A DNA stretch of 24,330 bases from CALSPH01 sp041690035 (GTDB taxonomy: Bacteria; Bacteroidota; Bacteroidia; NS11-12g; UBA955). The DNA lies in the NCBI GenBank assembly GCA_041690035.1, contig JBDNFC010000053.1, forward strand, positions 1 through 24,330, given 5' to 3'. Below are positions 6,988-16,045 of the stretch, piece after piece. Position 1 is the stretch's first letter. Every line of letters begins with the position of its first letter. Under the pieces are notes generated by a model that saw nothing but the letters and a program-made list of their open reading frames with translations, was not told the DNA's origin and searched no databases. Made by a program: the position numbers and the translations under genes.

Positions 6988-9876
6988 ATGAAAAAAATTT
7001 GTTTATCAATTTTAATTTTAAGCTTTGCATTTGCAGCATTTGCTCAGAAAAACCCTTACCTAGTAGAAGAGGTTTTACCTGACCCCAATTCTCTAAACAT
7101 ACCTTACAAAAAGTATGTAATGCCAAATGGATTAACAGTATTAATTCATGAAGATAACTCAGATCCAATTGTTCATGTGGAAGTAACCTATCATGTTGGT
7201 TCTGCAAGAGAGAGTATGGGTAAAACAGGTTTTGCGCATTTATTTGAGCACATGATGTTTCAAGGCAGTGGTCATGTTGCAGACGAAGAGCATTTCAAAA
7301 TAGTAGAGGGTGCAGGTGGAGAAATGAATGGAACTACAAATAGAGATAGAACCAACTATTTTGAAACTTTACCAAGCAATAACTTAGAGTTGGCACTGTA
7401 TTTAGAGTCTGACAGGATGGCTTATCTTTTAGATTCACTTACAAGTAAGAAGTTTGAGAACCAAAGAAAAACTGTAATAAACGAAAAAGACCAACGCTAT
7501 GGAGTGCCTTATGGTATGTTGGATGAAAGAAAAGACAATCTTTTATATCCTTATGGGCATCCTTATAGCTGGCCTGTTATAGGCTACACTGACGATTTAG
7601 TCCGAGTTCAATTAGAGGATGTGAGAAAGTTTTTTATGCGTTGGTATGGGCCGAACAATGCGGTTTTAGTTATTTCTGGTGATGTAAAAAGTGATGAAGC
7701 AATACAAATGGTAGAAAAATATTTTGGTAGTATTCCTAAGGGGCCAGAAGTGCAGACACAAAAAGTACCCCAAGTGATATTGCCTGAAGAAAAAATTGAT
7801 AATTTTTATGATTGGGTTTATTTTCCTTTAATAAATGTCAATTTTCCTACAGTTCCTTCTTTTCATAAAGATGAAGCGGCATTAGATATACTAGCAGAAT
7901 TAATGGCAGGTAGCAAAAATTCCTTATTTTATAAAACTTTTATTGACTCTACTGATGAATACCTCCAGGCTCAAGTAGCTAATATCACATCTGAATTAGC
8001 GGGCGAATTTAGTTTATTTGTTGTAAGTTATCCTGGCAATAAAATTGACGAACAATTAAAGAAAACAAGGGATTTGATTACAGCTACCATTAACAAATTT
8101 GGAGAATTAGGATTTTCTGATCAAGACCTAGAAAGGGTAAAAAAAGGGATTACATCTAGGTATTACAGCTTAGATGAAAGTGTAGCTACAAAAGGAACAA
8201 TTTTATCCTCATATCAAACTTTTACCAATGGTAAAATGAATGTTCAAACAGACTTAGACCGATATAACTCAGTTACTAAAGAAGATGTAATGCGTGTTTT
8301 TGAAAAATATATTAAAAATAAGAATGCTGCAATTATTCAGGTATTACCAGACCCAAAACAATTTATTCAAGGACAAAAATATAAGCCAGTTACAAGCTTT
8401 AACCAATATGCTGATGTTAAAAATGATCCAAAAGATGCACAGTATAAAAATTTAACCTATAATAGAACAGTTGAAAACTTTGATAGAAAAGTTAGGCCAA
8501 CAGTATCAGCTGCAAAATTAGTTAGTACACCAAAATATTGGAAAGAAACTTTGCCAAATGGTCTTGAAATTATTGGAACTCAGACCGAAGGACAACGTGT
8601 AAATGTTTTCTTAGAGATAAAAGGAGGTCAATTATTAGAATCTAATGGAACCTATCCTTCTGGCACTGCTAACCTAACAGCAGGTATGATGAATGAAGGA
8701 ACTCAAAAGTATACTGCAGCAGAATTAGATGACGAATTGCAAAAAATTGGAAGTTTTATGAGTTTCTATGCAGATAGAAGCCAATTAGGAGCAAATTTCT
8801 CTTGTTTTAAAGATGATTTGACAGCCACCATGAATTTTTTTGAGCAAAGATTGCTCTATCCAAACTTTGACAACAAACAATTTAACAAAGATAAAAAAGC
8901 AACTTTAGAAAACTTTAGAAGTGAAAGTTCTAATAGTGCATCTATGATGCAAAAGGGATGGGCAAAACTAATTTATGGAGACAATTCAATTATGGGAGAA
9001 TCTTCTAATGGTAATCCTTCAAGTGTAAGTAAAATATCTACAACAGATTTGGCAAATTATCACAGAAATTCTATTTCTCCAAATGTTTCAAGAATCATTG
9101 TTGTTGGCAATTTATCTAAAGAAGATTTTATGAAAAGCGCTGGCTTTTTATCAAAATGGGAAAATAAAAATGTAAAGTTACCCACTCCAGAAAATTTTCC
9201 AAATTATGAAACAAATCAGGTTTTTATGATAGATAATCCAAGTGCCCGCCAAACAGATATTGCAATTGGTTATAGAACAATTCCTTATGATGCTTTTGGT
9301 GACTTTTATAAAGCCAGTATCGCCAATTTTGTATTAGGTGGTTCTTTTAATTCTAGATTAAATCTTTCTTTAAGAGAACAATATGGGTGGACTTATGGAA
9401 CAGGTTCACGCTTTTCTAACGGCATAGAGAATATTCCTGGGGTGTTTGCTATTCAAGGAAGTTTTGAAAGATCTGCTTCTGATAGTTCCATAAAAGAGAT
9501 TATGAGCATCCTAAATGATTACACAGCGAATGGGATTACCCAAGAGGAGCTAGATTTTACAAAAAAATCTTTGGCTTCTGTTGACGTGCTGCGTTATGAA
9601 TCATCTTCTGGAAAAGCCAATTACTTAGGATTTATTAGTGATAAAAAATTGCCAGATGATTATAGGGTTAAACAAACAGAAATTTTAAATGCAATGACAG
9701 TTGCTCAAATTAATGAAATAATTAAAAAGTATATTAAACCAGAAGAGATGATAATTATTGCAGTAGGAAATGCCTTTTATATTAAAGAACCAGTGAGTAA
9801 ATTAGGTTATGGTAAGCCTGCAATGCTTAAAACTGATGGATCAGGAAGTAAAAAAATTGTAAAGAAAAAGAAATAA
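6988..9876 (+). CDS. Two-domain M16 family zinc metallopeptidase, secreted/periplasmic
   Basis: 962 residues. The signal peptide (MKKICLSILILSFAFAAFAQ) directs export to the periplasm or outer membrane. The first M16 unit (about 40-480) carries the inverted zinc motif HLFEH (His84, Glu87, His88) in the context GKTGFAHLFEHMMFQG. A third ligand is Glu166 in VINEKDQ at the expected distance. The second unit (about 525-930) has the M16 fold pattern, with LTAGMMNEG where HxxEH would be and LREQYGWTYGTGSRF near 790. It is therefore the usual catalytically inactive partner half. The tail is Lys-rich (KKIVKKKK). Substrates are unknown; family members degrade peptides. A strong terminator follows at 9900-9931, so it appears monocistronic. 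Confidence 0.93.
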   Translation: MKKICLSILILSFAFAAFAQKNPYLVEEVLPDPNSLNIPYKKYVMPNGLTVLIHEDNSDPIVHVEVTYHVGSARESMGKTGFAHLFEHMMFQGSGHVADEEHFKIVEGAGGEMNGTTNRDRTNYFETLPSNNLELALYLESDRMAYLLDSLTSKKFENQRKTVINEKDQRYGVPYGMLDERKDNLLYPYGHPYSWPVIGYTDDLVRVQLEDVRKFFMRWYGPNNAVLVISGDVKSDEAIQMVEKYFGSIPKGPEVQTQKVPQVILPEEKIDNFYDWVYFPLINVNFPTVPSFHKDEAALDILAELMAGSKNSLFYKTFIDSTDEYLQAQVANITSELAGEFSLFVVSYPGNKIDEQLKKTRDLITATINKFGELGFSDQDLERVKKGITSRYYSLDESVATKGTILSSYQTFTNGKMNVQTDLDRYNSVTKEDVMRVFEKYIKNKNAAIIQVLPDPKQFIQGQKYKPVTSFNQYADVKNDPKDAQYKNLTYNRTVENFDRKVRPTVSAAKLVSTPKYWKETLPNGLEIIGTQTEGQRVNVFLEIKGGQLLESNGTYPSGTANLTAGMMNEGTQKYTAAELDDELQKIGSFMSFYADRSQLGANFSCFKDDLTATMNFFEQRLLYPNFDNKQFNKDKKATLENFRSESSNSASMMQKGWAKLIYGDNSIMGESSNGNPSSVSKISTTDLANYHRNSISPNVSRIIVVGNLSKEDFMKSAGFLSKWENKNVKLPTPENFPNYETNQVFMIDNPSARQTDIAIGYRTIPYDAFGDFYKASIANFVLGGSFNSRLNLSLREQYGWTYGTGSRFSNGIENIPGVFAIQGSFERSASDSSIKEIMSILNDYTANGITQEELDFTKKSLASVDVLRYESSSGKANYLGFISDKKLPDDYRVKQTEILNAMTVAQINEIIKKYIKPEEMIIIAVGNAFYIKEPVSKLGYGKPAMLKTDGSGSKKIVKKKK

Positions 9877-9899
9877 GGTTTTTGTTAAGATTTATTTTT

Positions 9900-9931
9900 A
9901 AAAAGCTATTGCGTCTGTAATAGCTTTTTTT
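9900..9931 (+). terminator. Rho-independent terminator after the M16 peptidase
   Basis: A perfect 11-bp stem AAAAAGCTATT (9900-9910) / AATAGCTTTTT (9919-9929) around an 8-nt loop, with the T-run continuing past the stem. It starts 24 nt after the stop codon. Confidence 0.85.
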
Positions 9932-10106
9932 ATGAAGAAGAAAATATTTTTGAAGCGATTTTCCACTCCCAATATTTTTAGATAAAAAAAATAAAATTTA
10001 ATATTTGGGTTAAATTATAGGCAGTCTAAAATGTTTACAATTTGTTGGTTTATAGCTATATTTAATGATAAAAATACTGTAAATTGCAGGCTTTAAGAAT
10101 ATAAAC

Positions 10107-12665
10107 ATGCACGAATATCCAGATCAGAAAATTATACCTATAAATATAGAAGATGAAATGAAAACTGCCTACATTGATTACTCAATGTCTGTTATCGTTT
10201 CAAGGGCTTTGCCAGATGTTAGAGATGGGCTAAAACCTGTGCATAGAAGGGTTCTTTATGGCATGACAGAGTTAGGATTAGCTCCTAACAGGCCTTATAA
10301 AAAATCAGCACGTATTGTTGGAGAGGTGTTAGGAAAGTATCACCCGCACGGTGATTCATCGGTTTATGACACGATGGTTAGGATGGCACAGCCTTGGAGT
10401 TTGCGCTATCCTATGGTGGATGGGCAAGGAAATTTTGGCTCAATTGACGGTGATCCACCAGCTGCCATGCGATATACTGAAGCGAGATTGCGAAAAATTG
10501 CTGAAGATATGCTTGCAGATATTAACAAAAATACAGTAGACTTTAGGCCAAATTTTGATGAATCATTAGAAGAACCTTCAGTTTTACCAGCAAGAATCCC
10601 CAATTTGTTAGTAAATGGTGCATCTGGAATTGCTGTAGGTATGGCCACCAATATGGCACCACATAATTTGGCGGAAGTGATTGATGGCATCGTTGCATAT
10701 ATTGATCAAAGGGATATCACCAACAGCGATTTGATGCAATATATCAAAGGCCCTGATTTTCCAACAGGTGGAATTATACATGGTTATGAAGGAATAAAAA
10801 ATGCTTTTGAGACCGGCAGAGGCAGAATTGTTATTAGAGGAAATGTGGATTTTGAAACTTCTGAAAATGGAAGAGAGATGATAATAATTAATGAAGTTCC
10901 ATATCAAGTTAATCCTTCTAATTTAATTATCAAGGCAGTAGATTTAGTTAATGAAAAAGTGATAGAAGGTATTTCAGCCATAAGAGATGAAAGTGGAAGA
11001 CAAGGCATGCGCATAGTTTTTGAGCTAAAAAAGGAAGCCATGCCAAGCATAGTTCTTAATAAATTATATAAATATACTCCGCTTCAATCTTCTTTTTCTG
11101 TTAATAATATTGCATTGGTAAAAGGTCGTCCAGAAATGCTTGACCTAAAAAGCCAAATAGTACATTATGTTGCACACAGGCATGAAGTGCTTATAAGAAA
11201 AACCGAATTTGAACTAGCCGAAGCCCAAAAAAGAGCCCATATTCTTGAAGGCTTACTCATCGCATTAGATCACTTAGATGAAGTAATTAAATTAATAAGG
11301 GCAAGTAAAACCGTTGAAGAAGCGAGAGAAGGATTAATGGCAAACTTTAAGTTGTCAGAAATTCAATCAAGGGCTATTCTAGACCTGAGATTACAAAAGT
11401 TAACCGGATTAGAAAGAGATAAAATTAAAGATGAATATGCACAATTAATGGAAACCATTTCATTTTTTGAACGTATATTGGCAGATGAGGTTTTAAGATA
11501 TCAAATATTAAAAGATGATATTTTAGAAATGAAAGAAAAATATGGTGATGAAAGAAGAACAAAAATAGAGCCTGCCGCTGATGATATCAATATCTTAGAT
11601 TTAATAGCAGATGATGAATGTGTTATTACCATTAGCCACATGGGTTATATAAAAAGAACCATTTTGTCGGACTATAAAGAGCAGCGCAGAGGAGGCAGAG
11701 GCATGAAAGGAGTAGCACACAGAGACGAAGATTTTACTGAACATTTATTTATGGCAACAGCCCATCAGTATCTTTTATTATTTACAGAAAAAGGAAGGTG
11801 TTATTGGTTAAAGGTATATGAAATTCCAGAAGGCAAAAAAGGAACTAAAGGGCGTGCTATTCAGAATTTATTAAATATGCCAGCAGATGATAATGTTAAA
11901 GCATTTATTAGAACTAAAGATCTTGCAGACGAAGAATATATAAACAATAATTTTATACTCATGTGTACCAAAAATGGAACTGTTAAAAAAACTAGTTTAA
12001 AAGCATATTCTCGCCCAAGAAGTAATGGAATAAATGCCATTACCATAAGAGATGGAGATACTTTAGTGGAGGCGAGAATCACAAATGGCAAATCGGAAAT
12101 AGTGATGGCCAAAAAAAGTGGTAAAGCAATCAGATTTAATGAAGAGAAAGTAAGAGTAATGGGAAGAAACGCTGCTGGTGTTAGGGGTATAAGGTTAGAG
12201 AATGCAAAAGATGAAGTTATCGGATTAGTAGTTTTAGACCCAACAGAACAAGATAATACAAGCATATTAGTAGTATCAGAAAAAGGATATGGAAAACGAA
12301 CTTTGATAGACGATTATAGAATTACTGGTAGGGGAGGAAAAGGTGTAAAAACACTTAACATAACTGAAAAAACAGGTAATTTAATTGGCCTAAAGAGTGT
12401 TACAGACGAGGATGGCTTAATGATCATCAATAAATCTGGTTTAACAATTAGAATGTCTGTAGACTCTTTGCGTCTTATGGGCAGAGCCACACAAGGTGTA
12501 AAATTAATTAATATTAAAGAAAATGATGCCATTGCAAGTCTTGCTAAAGTGCCAAAAGAAGAAGTAGAGGAAGAAGAGGAACTTAATGATGGTATTATAC
12601 CAACAGCTGATGGTTTAGGCAATGTTGAAACTGAAACTGAAACTGAAACGGATGATAAGGAATAG
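10107..12665 (+). CDS. gyrA: DNA gyrase subunit A
   Basis: Breakage-reunion subunit of gyrase, which introduces negative supercoils with GyrB. 852 residues. The winged-helix/tower core includes the catalytic tyrosine in AAMRYTEAR (Tyr123). The quinolone-resistance region reads HPHGDSSVYD with Ser84 and Asp88, the susceptible-type residues at E. coli positions 83 and 87. The C-terminal beta-pinwheel contains the GyrA box QRRGGRG (526-532), which distinguishes GyrA from ParC. The C-terminus is acidic (VEEEEE, then ETETETET before DDKE), as in regulatory GyrA tails. Starts at ATG 10107. The 230-nt upstream gap holds the preceding terminator and otherwise no clear promoter that I can defend. A TPR-like gene follows after 48 nt. 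Confidence 0.97.
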   Translation: MHEYPDQKIIPINIEDEMKTAYIDYSMSVIVSRALPDVRDGLKPVHRRVLYGMTELGLAPNRPYKKSARIVGEVLGKYHPHGDSSVYDTMVRMAQPWSLRYPMVDGQGNFGSIDGDPPAAMRYTEARLRKIAEDMLADINKNTVDFRPNFDESLEEPSVLPARIPNLLVNGASGIAVGMATNMAPHNLAEVIDGIVAYIDQRDITNSDLMQYIKGPDFPTGGIIHGYEGIKNAFETGRGRIVIRGNVDFETSENGREMIIINEVPYQVNPSNLIIKAVDLVNEKVIEGISAIRDESGRQGMRIVFELKKEAMPSIVLNKLYKYTPLQSSFSVNNIALVKGRPEMLDLKSQIVHYVAHRHEVLIRKTEFELAEAQKRAHILEGLLIALDHLDEVIKLIRASKTVEEAREGLMANFKLSEIQSRAILDLRLQKLTGLERDKIKDEYAQLMETISFFERILADEVLRYQILKDDILEMKEKYGDERRTKIEPAADDINILDLIADDECVITISHMGYIKRTILSDYKEQRRGGRGMKGVAHRDEDFTEHLFMATAHQYLLLFTEKGRCYWLKVYEIPEGKKGTKGRAIQNLLNMPADDNVKAFIRTKDLADEEYINNNFILMCTKNGTVKKTSLKAYSRPRSNGINAITIRDGDTLVEARITNGKSEIVMAKKSGKAIRFNEEKVRVMGRNAAGVRGIRLENAKDEVIGLVVLDPTEQDNTSILVVSEKGYGKRTLIDDYRITGRGGKGVKTLNITEKTGNLIGLKSVTDEDGLMIINKSGLTIRMSVDSLRLMGRATQGVKLINIKENDAIASLAKVPKEEVEEEEELNDGIIPTADGLGNVETETETETDDKE
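12627..12650 (+). repeat. (GAAACT)4 microsatellite in the gyrA tail
   Basis: Four tandem 6-mers, the last ending in G (GAAACG), encode Glu-Thr repeats in the acidic GyrA C-terminus. Unit changes would stay in frame and would only alter tail length. Confidence 0.9.
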
Positions 12666-12713
12666 AAAGTTTTGGCACAATTAATGTATAAACTGTAAAA
12701 TAAATAGATAAAA

Positions 12714-13985
12714 ATGAAAAAAGTAAAAACATTATTAGCAATTATTGGCTTTTCTACCACTTGTATTTTATTTGCTCAAATGCCAGAAATTAAGGGAGCA
12801 GAGCAATTATTACGACAGAGCCCACCTTCTGTATTGGAGGCAAAAACGAGTATAGACAATGCCGCCAAAATGAGTGGTTCAGAATCATTGCCTTATTTTT
12901 GGTATGTAAAAGCATATGTTTATGGATTATATGCAGAAAAACGAGATTCTGTTTTGCAGTTATCAGAACCACAAGCAGCTGCAATTGCTGCTGACGCCCT
13001 TGACAAATTTTATAGCATGGCTGATGAAAAAATGATTAGAAAATATGGCGGTGATGCAAATACTATTTTACCTTCAATTATTATTAGTAATTTTAATAAT
13101 ACGATAAAACTTATCGTGGATTCACAATTTAAAGCCACTTTGCCAATATTTGAAAAAATAGCTTCTTTGATAAAATATGACAATGAACATTTAGGCGTAT
13201 TAAAAAATGGTCCAACATCCACTCTTACCTATAATACTATTTTATTGCAAGCTTATGCGGTGGCTGATAAAGCAAATGAGCAAGAGCAGGCTAGAGGCTA
13301 TTTACAGAGGTTGATACTGAATAAGTATACTGATCCTAAAATTTATATTTATAAAGCAAGAACTTATGAAAGAGAACGCAATACTGCTAAACAGTTAGAA
13401 TCAATTAAAGAGGGAAGAATTCAATTTCCTCAAAGTAAAGATATTATAAGTGAAGAAATTAATTTTTATGTTCAGAATGATAAATTGGGAGAATTAAAAA
13501 ACATCATTCAAAAAGAGATAGAAGCAGGTAATGCCGAGCCAAATTTTTACTATATTCGGGGCTATATCAATGACCAAATAGGCACTGGAGCAATAGATGG
13601 CAATGGTAAAAAAGGACTTGGAAAAGCAGATACATCTTATTTGCGTATGGCAGAAAAAGATTATCTAACCACAATAGAACTTACCTCAGAAAATCTAGAT
13701 GCCACCTACAATTTAGCAGTATTATATACCAATTGGGGGAACTTTTTTTATGATAAAGCTTCTTCTTTGCCATATAATGAAACGGCTAAGTTTGATGAAT
13801 TAACTGTAATTCAAACTGTTTATTTCAATAAGGCAATAAACTATTTTGAAAAAGCAGATGCATTTACCTCTTTAGCCAATGATGAAAGAAAAGAAATGTA
13901 TACTTACATGAAGCAATTGTATGGCAAAACAAAGCAAATTGCTAAAGTGAAAGAAATGAATGAAAAGATAAATAATCTAAAATAG
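12714..13985 (+). CDS. Secreted TPR-like repeat protein of unknown function
   Basis: 423 residues with a Sec signal peptide (MKKVKTLLAIIGFSTTCILFAQ, cut about residue 22). The rest is alpha-helical with degenerate tetratricopeptide-like pairs. Examples are ARGYLQRLILNKYTDPKIYIYKA near 195-215, NLAVLYTNWGNFFYDKAS near 335-350, and KAINYFEKADAF near 370. TPR proteins are scaffolds for protein contacts, and here the location would be periplasmic or outer-membrane associated. It lies 48 nt behind gyrA without an evident terminator between them, so read-through from gyrA is plausible. No enzymatic motif was seen and I do not recognise a named family. Confidence 0.8.
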   Translation: MKKVKTLLAIIGFSTTCILFAQMPEIKGAEQLLRQSPPSVLEAKTSIDNAAKMSGSESLPYFWYVKAYVYGLYAEKRDSVLQLSEPQAAAIAADALDKFYSMADEKMIRKYGGDANTILPSIIISNFNNTIKLIVDSQFKATLPIFEKIASLIKYDNEHLGVLKNGPTSTLTYNTILLQAYAVADKANEQEQARGYLQRLILNKYTDPKIYIYKARTYERERNTAKQLESIKEGRIQFPQSKDIISEEINFYVQNDKLGELKNIIQKEIEAGNAEPNFYYIRGYINDQIGTGAIDGNGKKGLGKADTSYLRMAEKDYLTTIELTSENLDATYNLAVLYTNWGNFFYDKASSLPYNETAKFDELTVIQTVYFNKAINYFEKADAFTSLANDERKEMYTYMKQLYGKTKQIAKVKEMNEKINNLK

Positions 13986-14002
13986 GTTTTTAAACTTTAT
14001 TT

Positions 14003-14037
14003 AAAGCATTAGACTATTTGTTTAATGCTTTTTTTTT
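14003..14037 (+). terminator. Rho-independent terminator after the TPR-like gene
   Basis: A 9-bp stem AAAGCATTA (14003-14011) / TAATGCTTT (14023-14031) with an 11-nt loop, followed by a further run of T. It lies in the gap between convergent genes. The other strand has only a broken T-run, so it probably serves mainly the plus strand. Confidence 0.75.
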
Positions 14038-14093
14038 CTGTTTTTTGAAAATTAATAATCTGAAAATTGATATTTGACCTAAGATTTGCCATA

Positions 14094-15974
14094 TCATTCA
14101 ATATAAAAGGTGTTGTCTACCAAATTATTATGGTGCAATTGAATAAATGCAAGCAGTTTTTTTAACATCAAATTTCGAATTATAAATTCTTCTGGAAATA
14201 AATCATAATGCCTTTCCATAACATCCTTATATTGCTTAAAAAAAATAAATTTGCCATCTGGTTTTAACTGAGCAATGTATGGGTAGCTAATTATTTGGAA
14301 TACGCTTCCATTTTTTTGATATGCAAAACCCTGCTGACCATCAAGCATACTTCTGCCAAGTGCAAAAAATGGATAAGGAAAATTTACAATATCCATTACT
14401 GTTGGTAGAATATCAATTTGATTAGTAGTTTTTTGCGCAATACCAGGTTTAATATATCCATGGCCTGGATTATAGATAAGCAAGGGAATTTCGTATTTTC
14501 CGGGTGGCGAATAAAAATATTCTTCCTTGCTATGGCTAGAATGGTCTGCAGTAATAAAAAAGATGGTGTTTTTGAACCAAGATTCAGTGCTAATTTTTTT
14601 AAAAAAGGTTCTTAAGGCAAAATCTGTATATTCTATGGTTTTATAAATTGGTAAATCGCCACCAGCAAATTTATCTTTATATTTATCTGGCATTGGGTAA
14701 GGATCGTGTGAACTAAGCGAAAAAATAGATGTAATAAAAGGTTTTTCCATTTTTTTCATTTCATCTGCTACATATTCAAAATAGGGTTCATCAAAAATGC
14801 CCCAAGCACCATCATAGTCTCTGTTTTTGTTTGGGTATTGTTCTATACCATTGTAGTTTTGCCATCCACTAATTTTCATAAAATTATTAAACCCCATAGT
14901 GCCGTTGTCTGCACCATGATAAAAGTGGTTTTTATACCCAATGTTTGACAAAAGTTTACCAATATTTTTTATTTTATTATCTTGATATGAACTATTAATA
15001 TAGGGTACTTCTAATAGATTGGGCATTCCAGCTATTATTGCCGGCAAACCATCCATAGAAACACTGCCATTGGCATAAAAATTTGTGAAATTAAGACTTA
15101 GTAAACTTAACGAATCTAAAAAAGGAGTGAAGCTTGGCTTACCTCTTAACCAACCGCAATAATCTCTTGAAAAACTTTCAAGAATAATGATACAAATGTT
15201 TGGTTTTAATGGTGTTTTATTTACTATGAAATAGGATTGTGTTACTGGTAGAATTTTTTTCGCCACACTATCTTTAAAATAGCTTTGCTTATCAATAGCA
15301 GTGCCTTGAAATGTACTGATAAGATTAAATGGAGTGTTTACTGTTAATGGAACTAATTCTGGATTAACAAATCTTGCGGCATCAAAAGTTTTAAGTGGTT
15401 TTAGACCTATGCTGCCTCTAGCGGCTAATCCGAAACCAATAATTACTACCAAATAAAACCACCATTTTTTAAATGATTTTTTCAAGTCTGCTAAACCTGT
15501 TGTATAGGTATAGTTTGTTAATAATATCAATACAATGGTAATCAAAATCCATGGCCAATATGTGTTTAAATAATTAAATAAAGGATTGCCTTTGTCATCT
15601 AACATTCTAAAAACATCTATACCTGAGCGTTTTCTACTAAATTTAAAGTAAATAGTATCTGCAATATTTGCGATGGTACATAAAATAGCGATGAATAAAA
15701 ATATAATCTTGATTATTTTTTGAAAAATAAGGGATTCTTGCCACTTAAATGGAAAAATTGAAGCTAAAATAAATGGAGAAAATATATAGGCTATGGCAGA
15801 GGCATCAAATATTATCCCAAACAAAAATGATTTAGCAATTTCAACAAAACCGTGGGGTAAATAATGATAGTTATAACCTAGATAGATACACCGGCAAATA
15901 AAAAATAAAATAAAAACAACTACTAATCTTTTTAGCAGCAGTGTAAAAAGGGTGTGATTGTATTTTGTTTTCAA
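14094..15974 (-). CDS. LTA-synthase-family inner-membrane phosphatase/sulfatase-superfamily protein
   Basis: 626 residues. Five hydrophobic segments in the first ~190 residues (about 12-32, 46-72, 88-108, 139-154, 170-185) anchor an extracytoplasmic alkaline-phosphatase-superfamily domain from about 255. Metal/active-site features are ESFSRDY (Glu266), the nucleophile region ANGSVSMDGLPAI (Ser306 where LtaS-type enzymes use Thr or Ser), SLSSHDPYPMP and ITADHSSHS (Asp-His pair). In Firmicutes LtaS polymerises glycerol-phosphate; in Gram-negative bacteria relatives modify lipids or glycans with phospho-groups, so the substrate here is open. The only canonical start is TTG 15974-15972: an in-frame TAA lies four codons upstream and no Met occurs until about residue 124, after the first membrane segments. 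It starts 71 nt after dihydrolipoyl dehydrogenase and may be co-transcribed with it. Confidence 0.85.
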   Translation of the reverse strand: MKTKYNHTLFTLLLKRLVVVFILFFICRCIYLGYNYHYLPHGFVEIAKSFLFGIIFDASAIAYIFSPFILASIFPFKWQESLIFQKIIKIIFLFIAILCTIANIADTIYFKFSRKRSGIDVFRMLDDKGNPLFNYLNTYWPWILITIVLILLTNYTYTTGLADLKKSFKKWWFYLVVIIGFGLAARGSIGLKPLKTFDAARFVNPELVPLTVNTPFNLISTFQGTAIDKQSYFKDSVAKKILPVTQSYFIVNKTPLKPNICIIILESFSRDYCGWLRGKPSFTPFLDSLSLLSLNFTNFYANGSVSMDGLPAIIAGMPNLLEVPYINSSYQDNKIKNIGKLLSNIGYKNHFYHGADNGTMGFNNFMKISGWQNYNGIEQYPNKNRDYDGAWGIFDEPYFEYVADEMKKMEKPFITSIFSLSSHDPYPMPDKYKDKFAGGDLPIYKTIEYTDFALRTFFKKISTESWFKNTIFFITADHSSHSKEEYFYSPPGKYEIPLLIYNPGHGYIKPGIAQKTTNQIDILPTVMDIVNFPYPFFALGRSMLDGQQGFAYQKNGSVFQIISYPYIAQLKPDGKFIFFKQYKDVMERHYDLFPEEFIIRNLMLKKLLAFIQLHHNNLVDNTFYIE

Positions 15975-16045
15975 TGAATTTGTTTATAAAAACCCAATTG
16001 ATGGTAATTTAGCATAAAAATTTTATGACTAAAGGTTATAAAATT

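Noticed and set aside
10041..10064. TTTG ... TATATTTA upstream of gyrA as a promoter
   Set aside because: The spacer is only 12 nt and the -7 box is imperfect; it does not fit the 19-nt spacing seen at the two good promoters.
11861..12265. Minus-strand 134-codon frame inside gyrA
   Set aside because: It lies entirely within the GyrA beta-pinwheel coding region; no independent start or promoter signals.
12314..12760. Minus-strand 148-codon frame opposite the end of gyrA
   Set aside because: Its Ser/Val repeats are simply the antisense of the GAAACT repeat and the GAA/GAG-rich acidic tail of gyrA; gyrA is certain.
16013..16027. Palindrome CATAAAAATTTTATG between lpdA and the LTA-type gene
   Set aside because: A/T-only core with just a short possible stem and no T-run; too weak to call a terminator or operator in this base composition.
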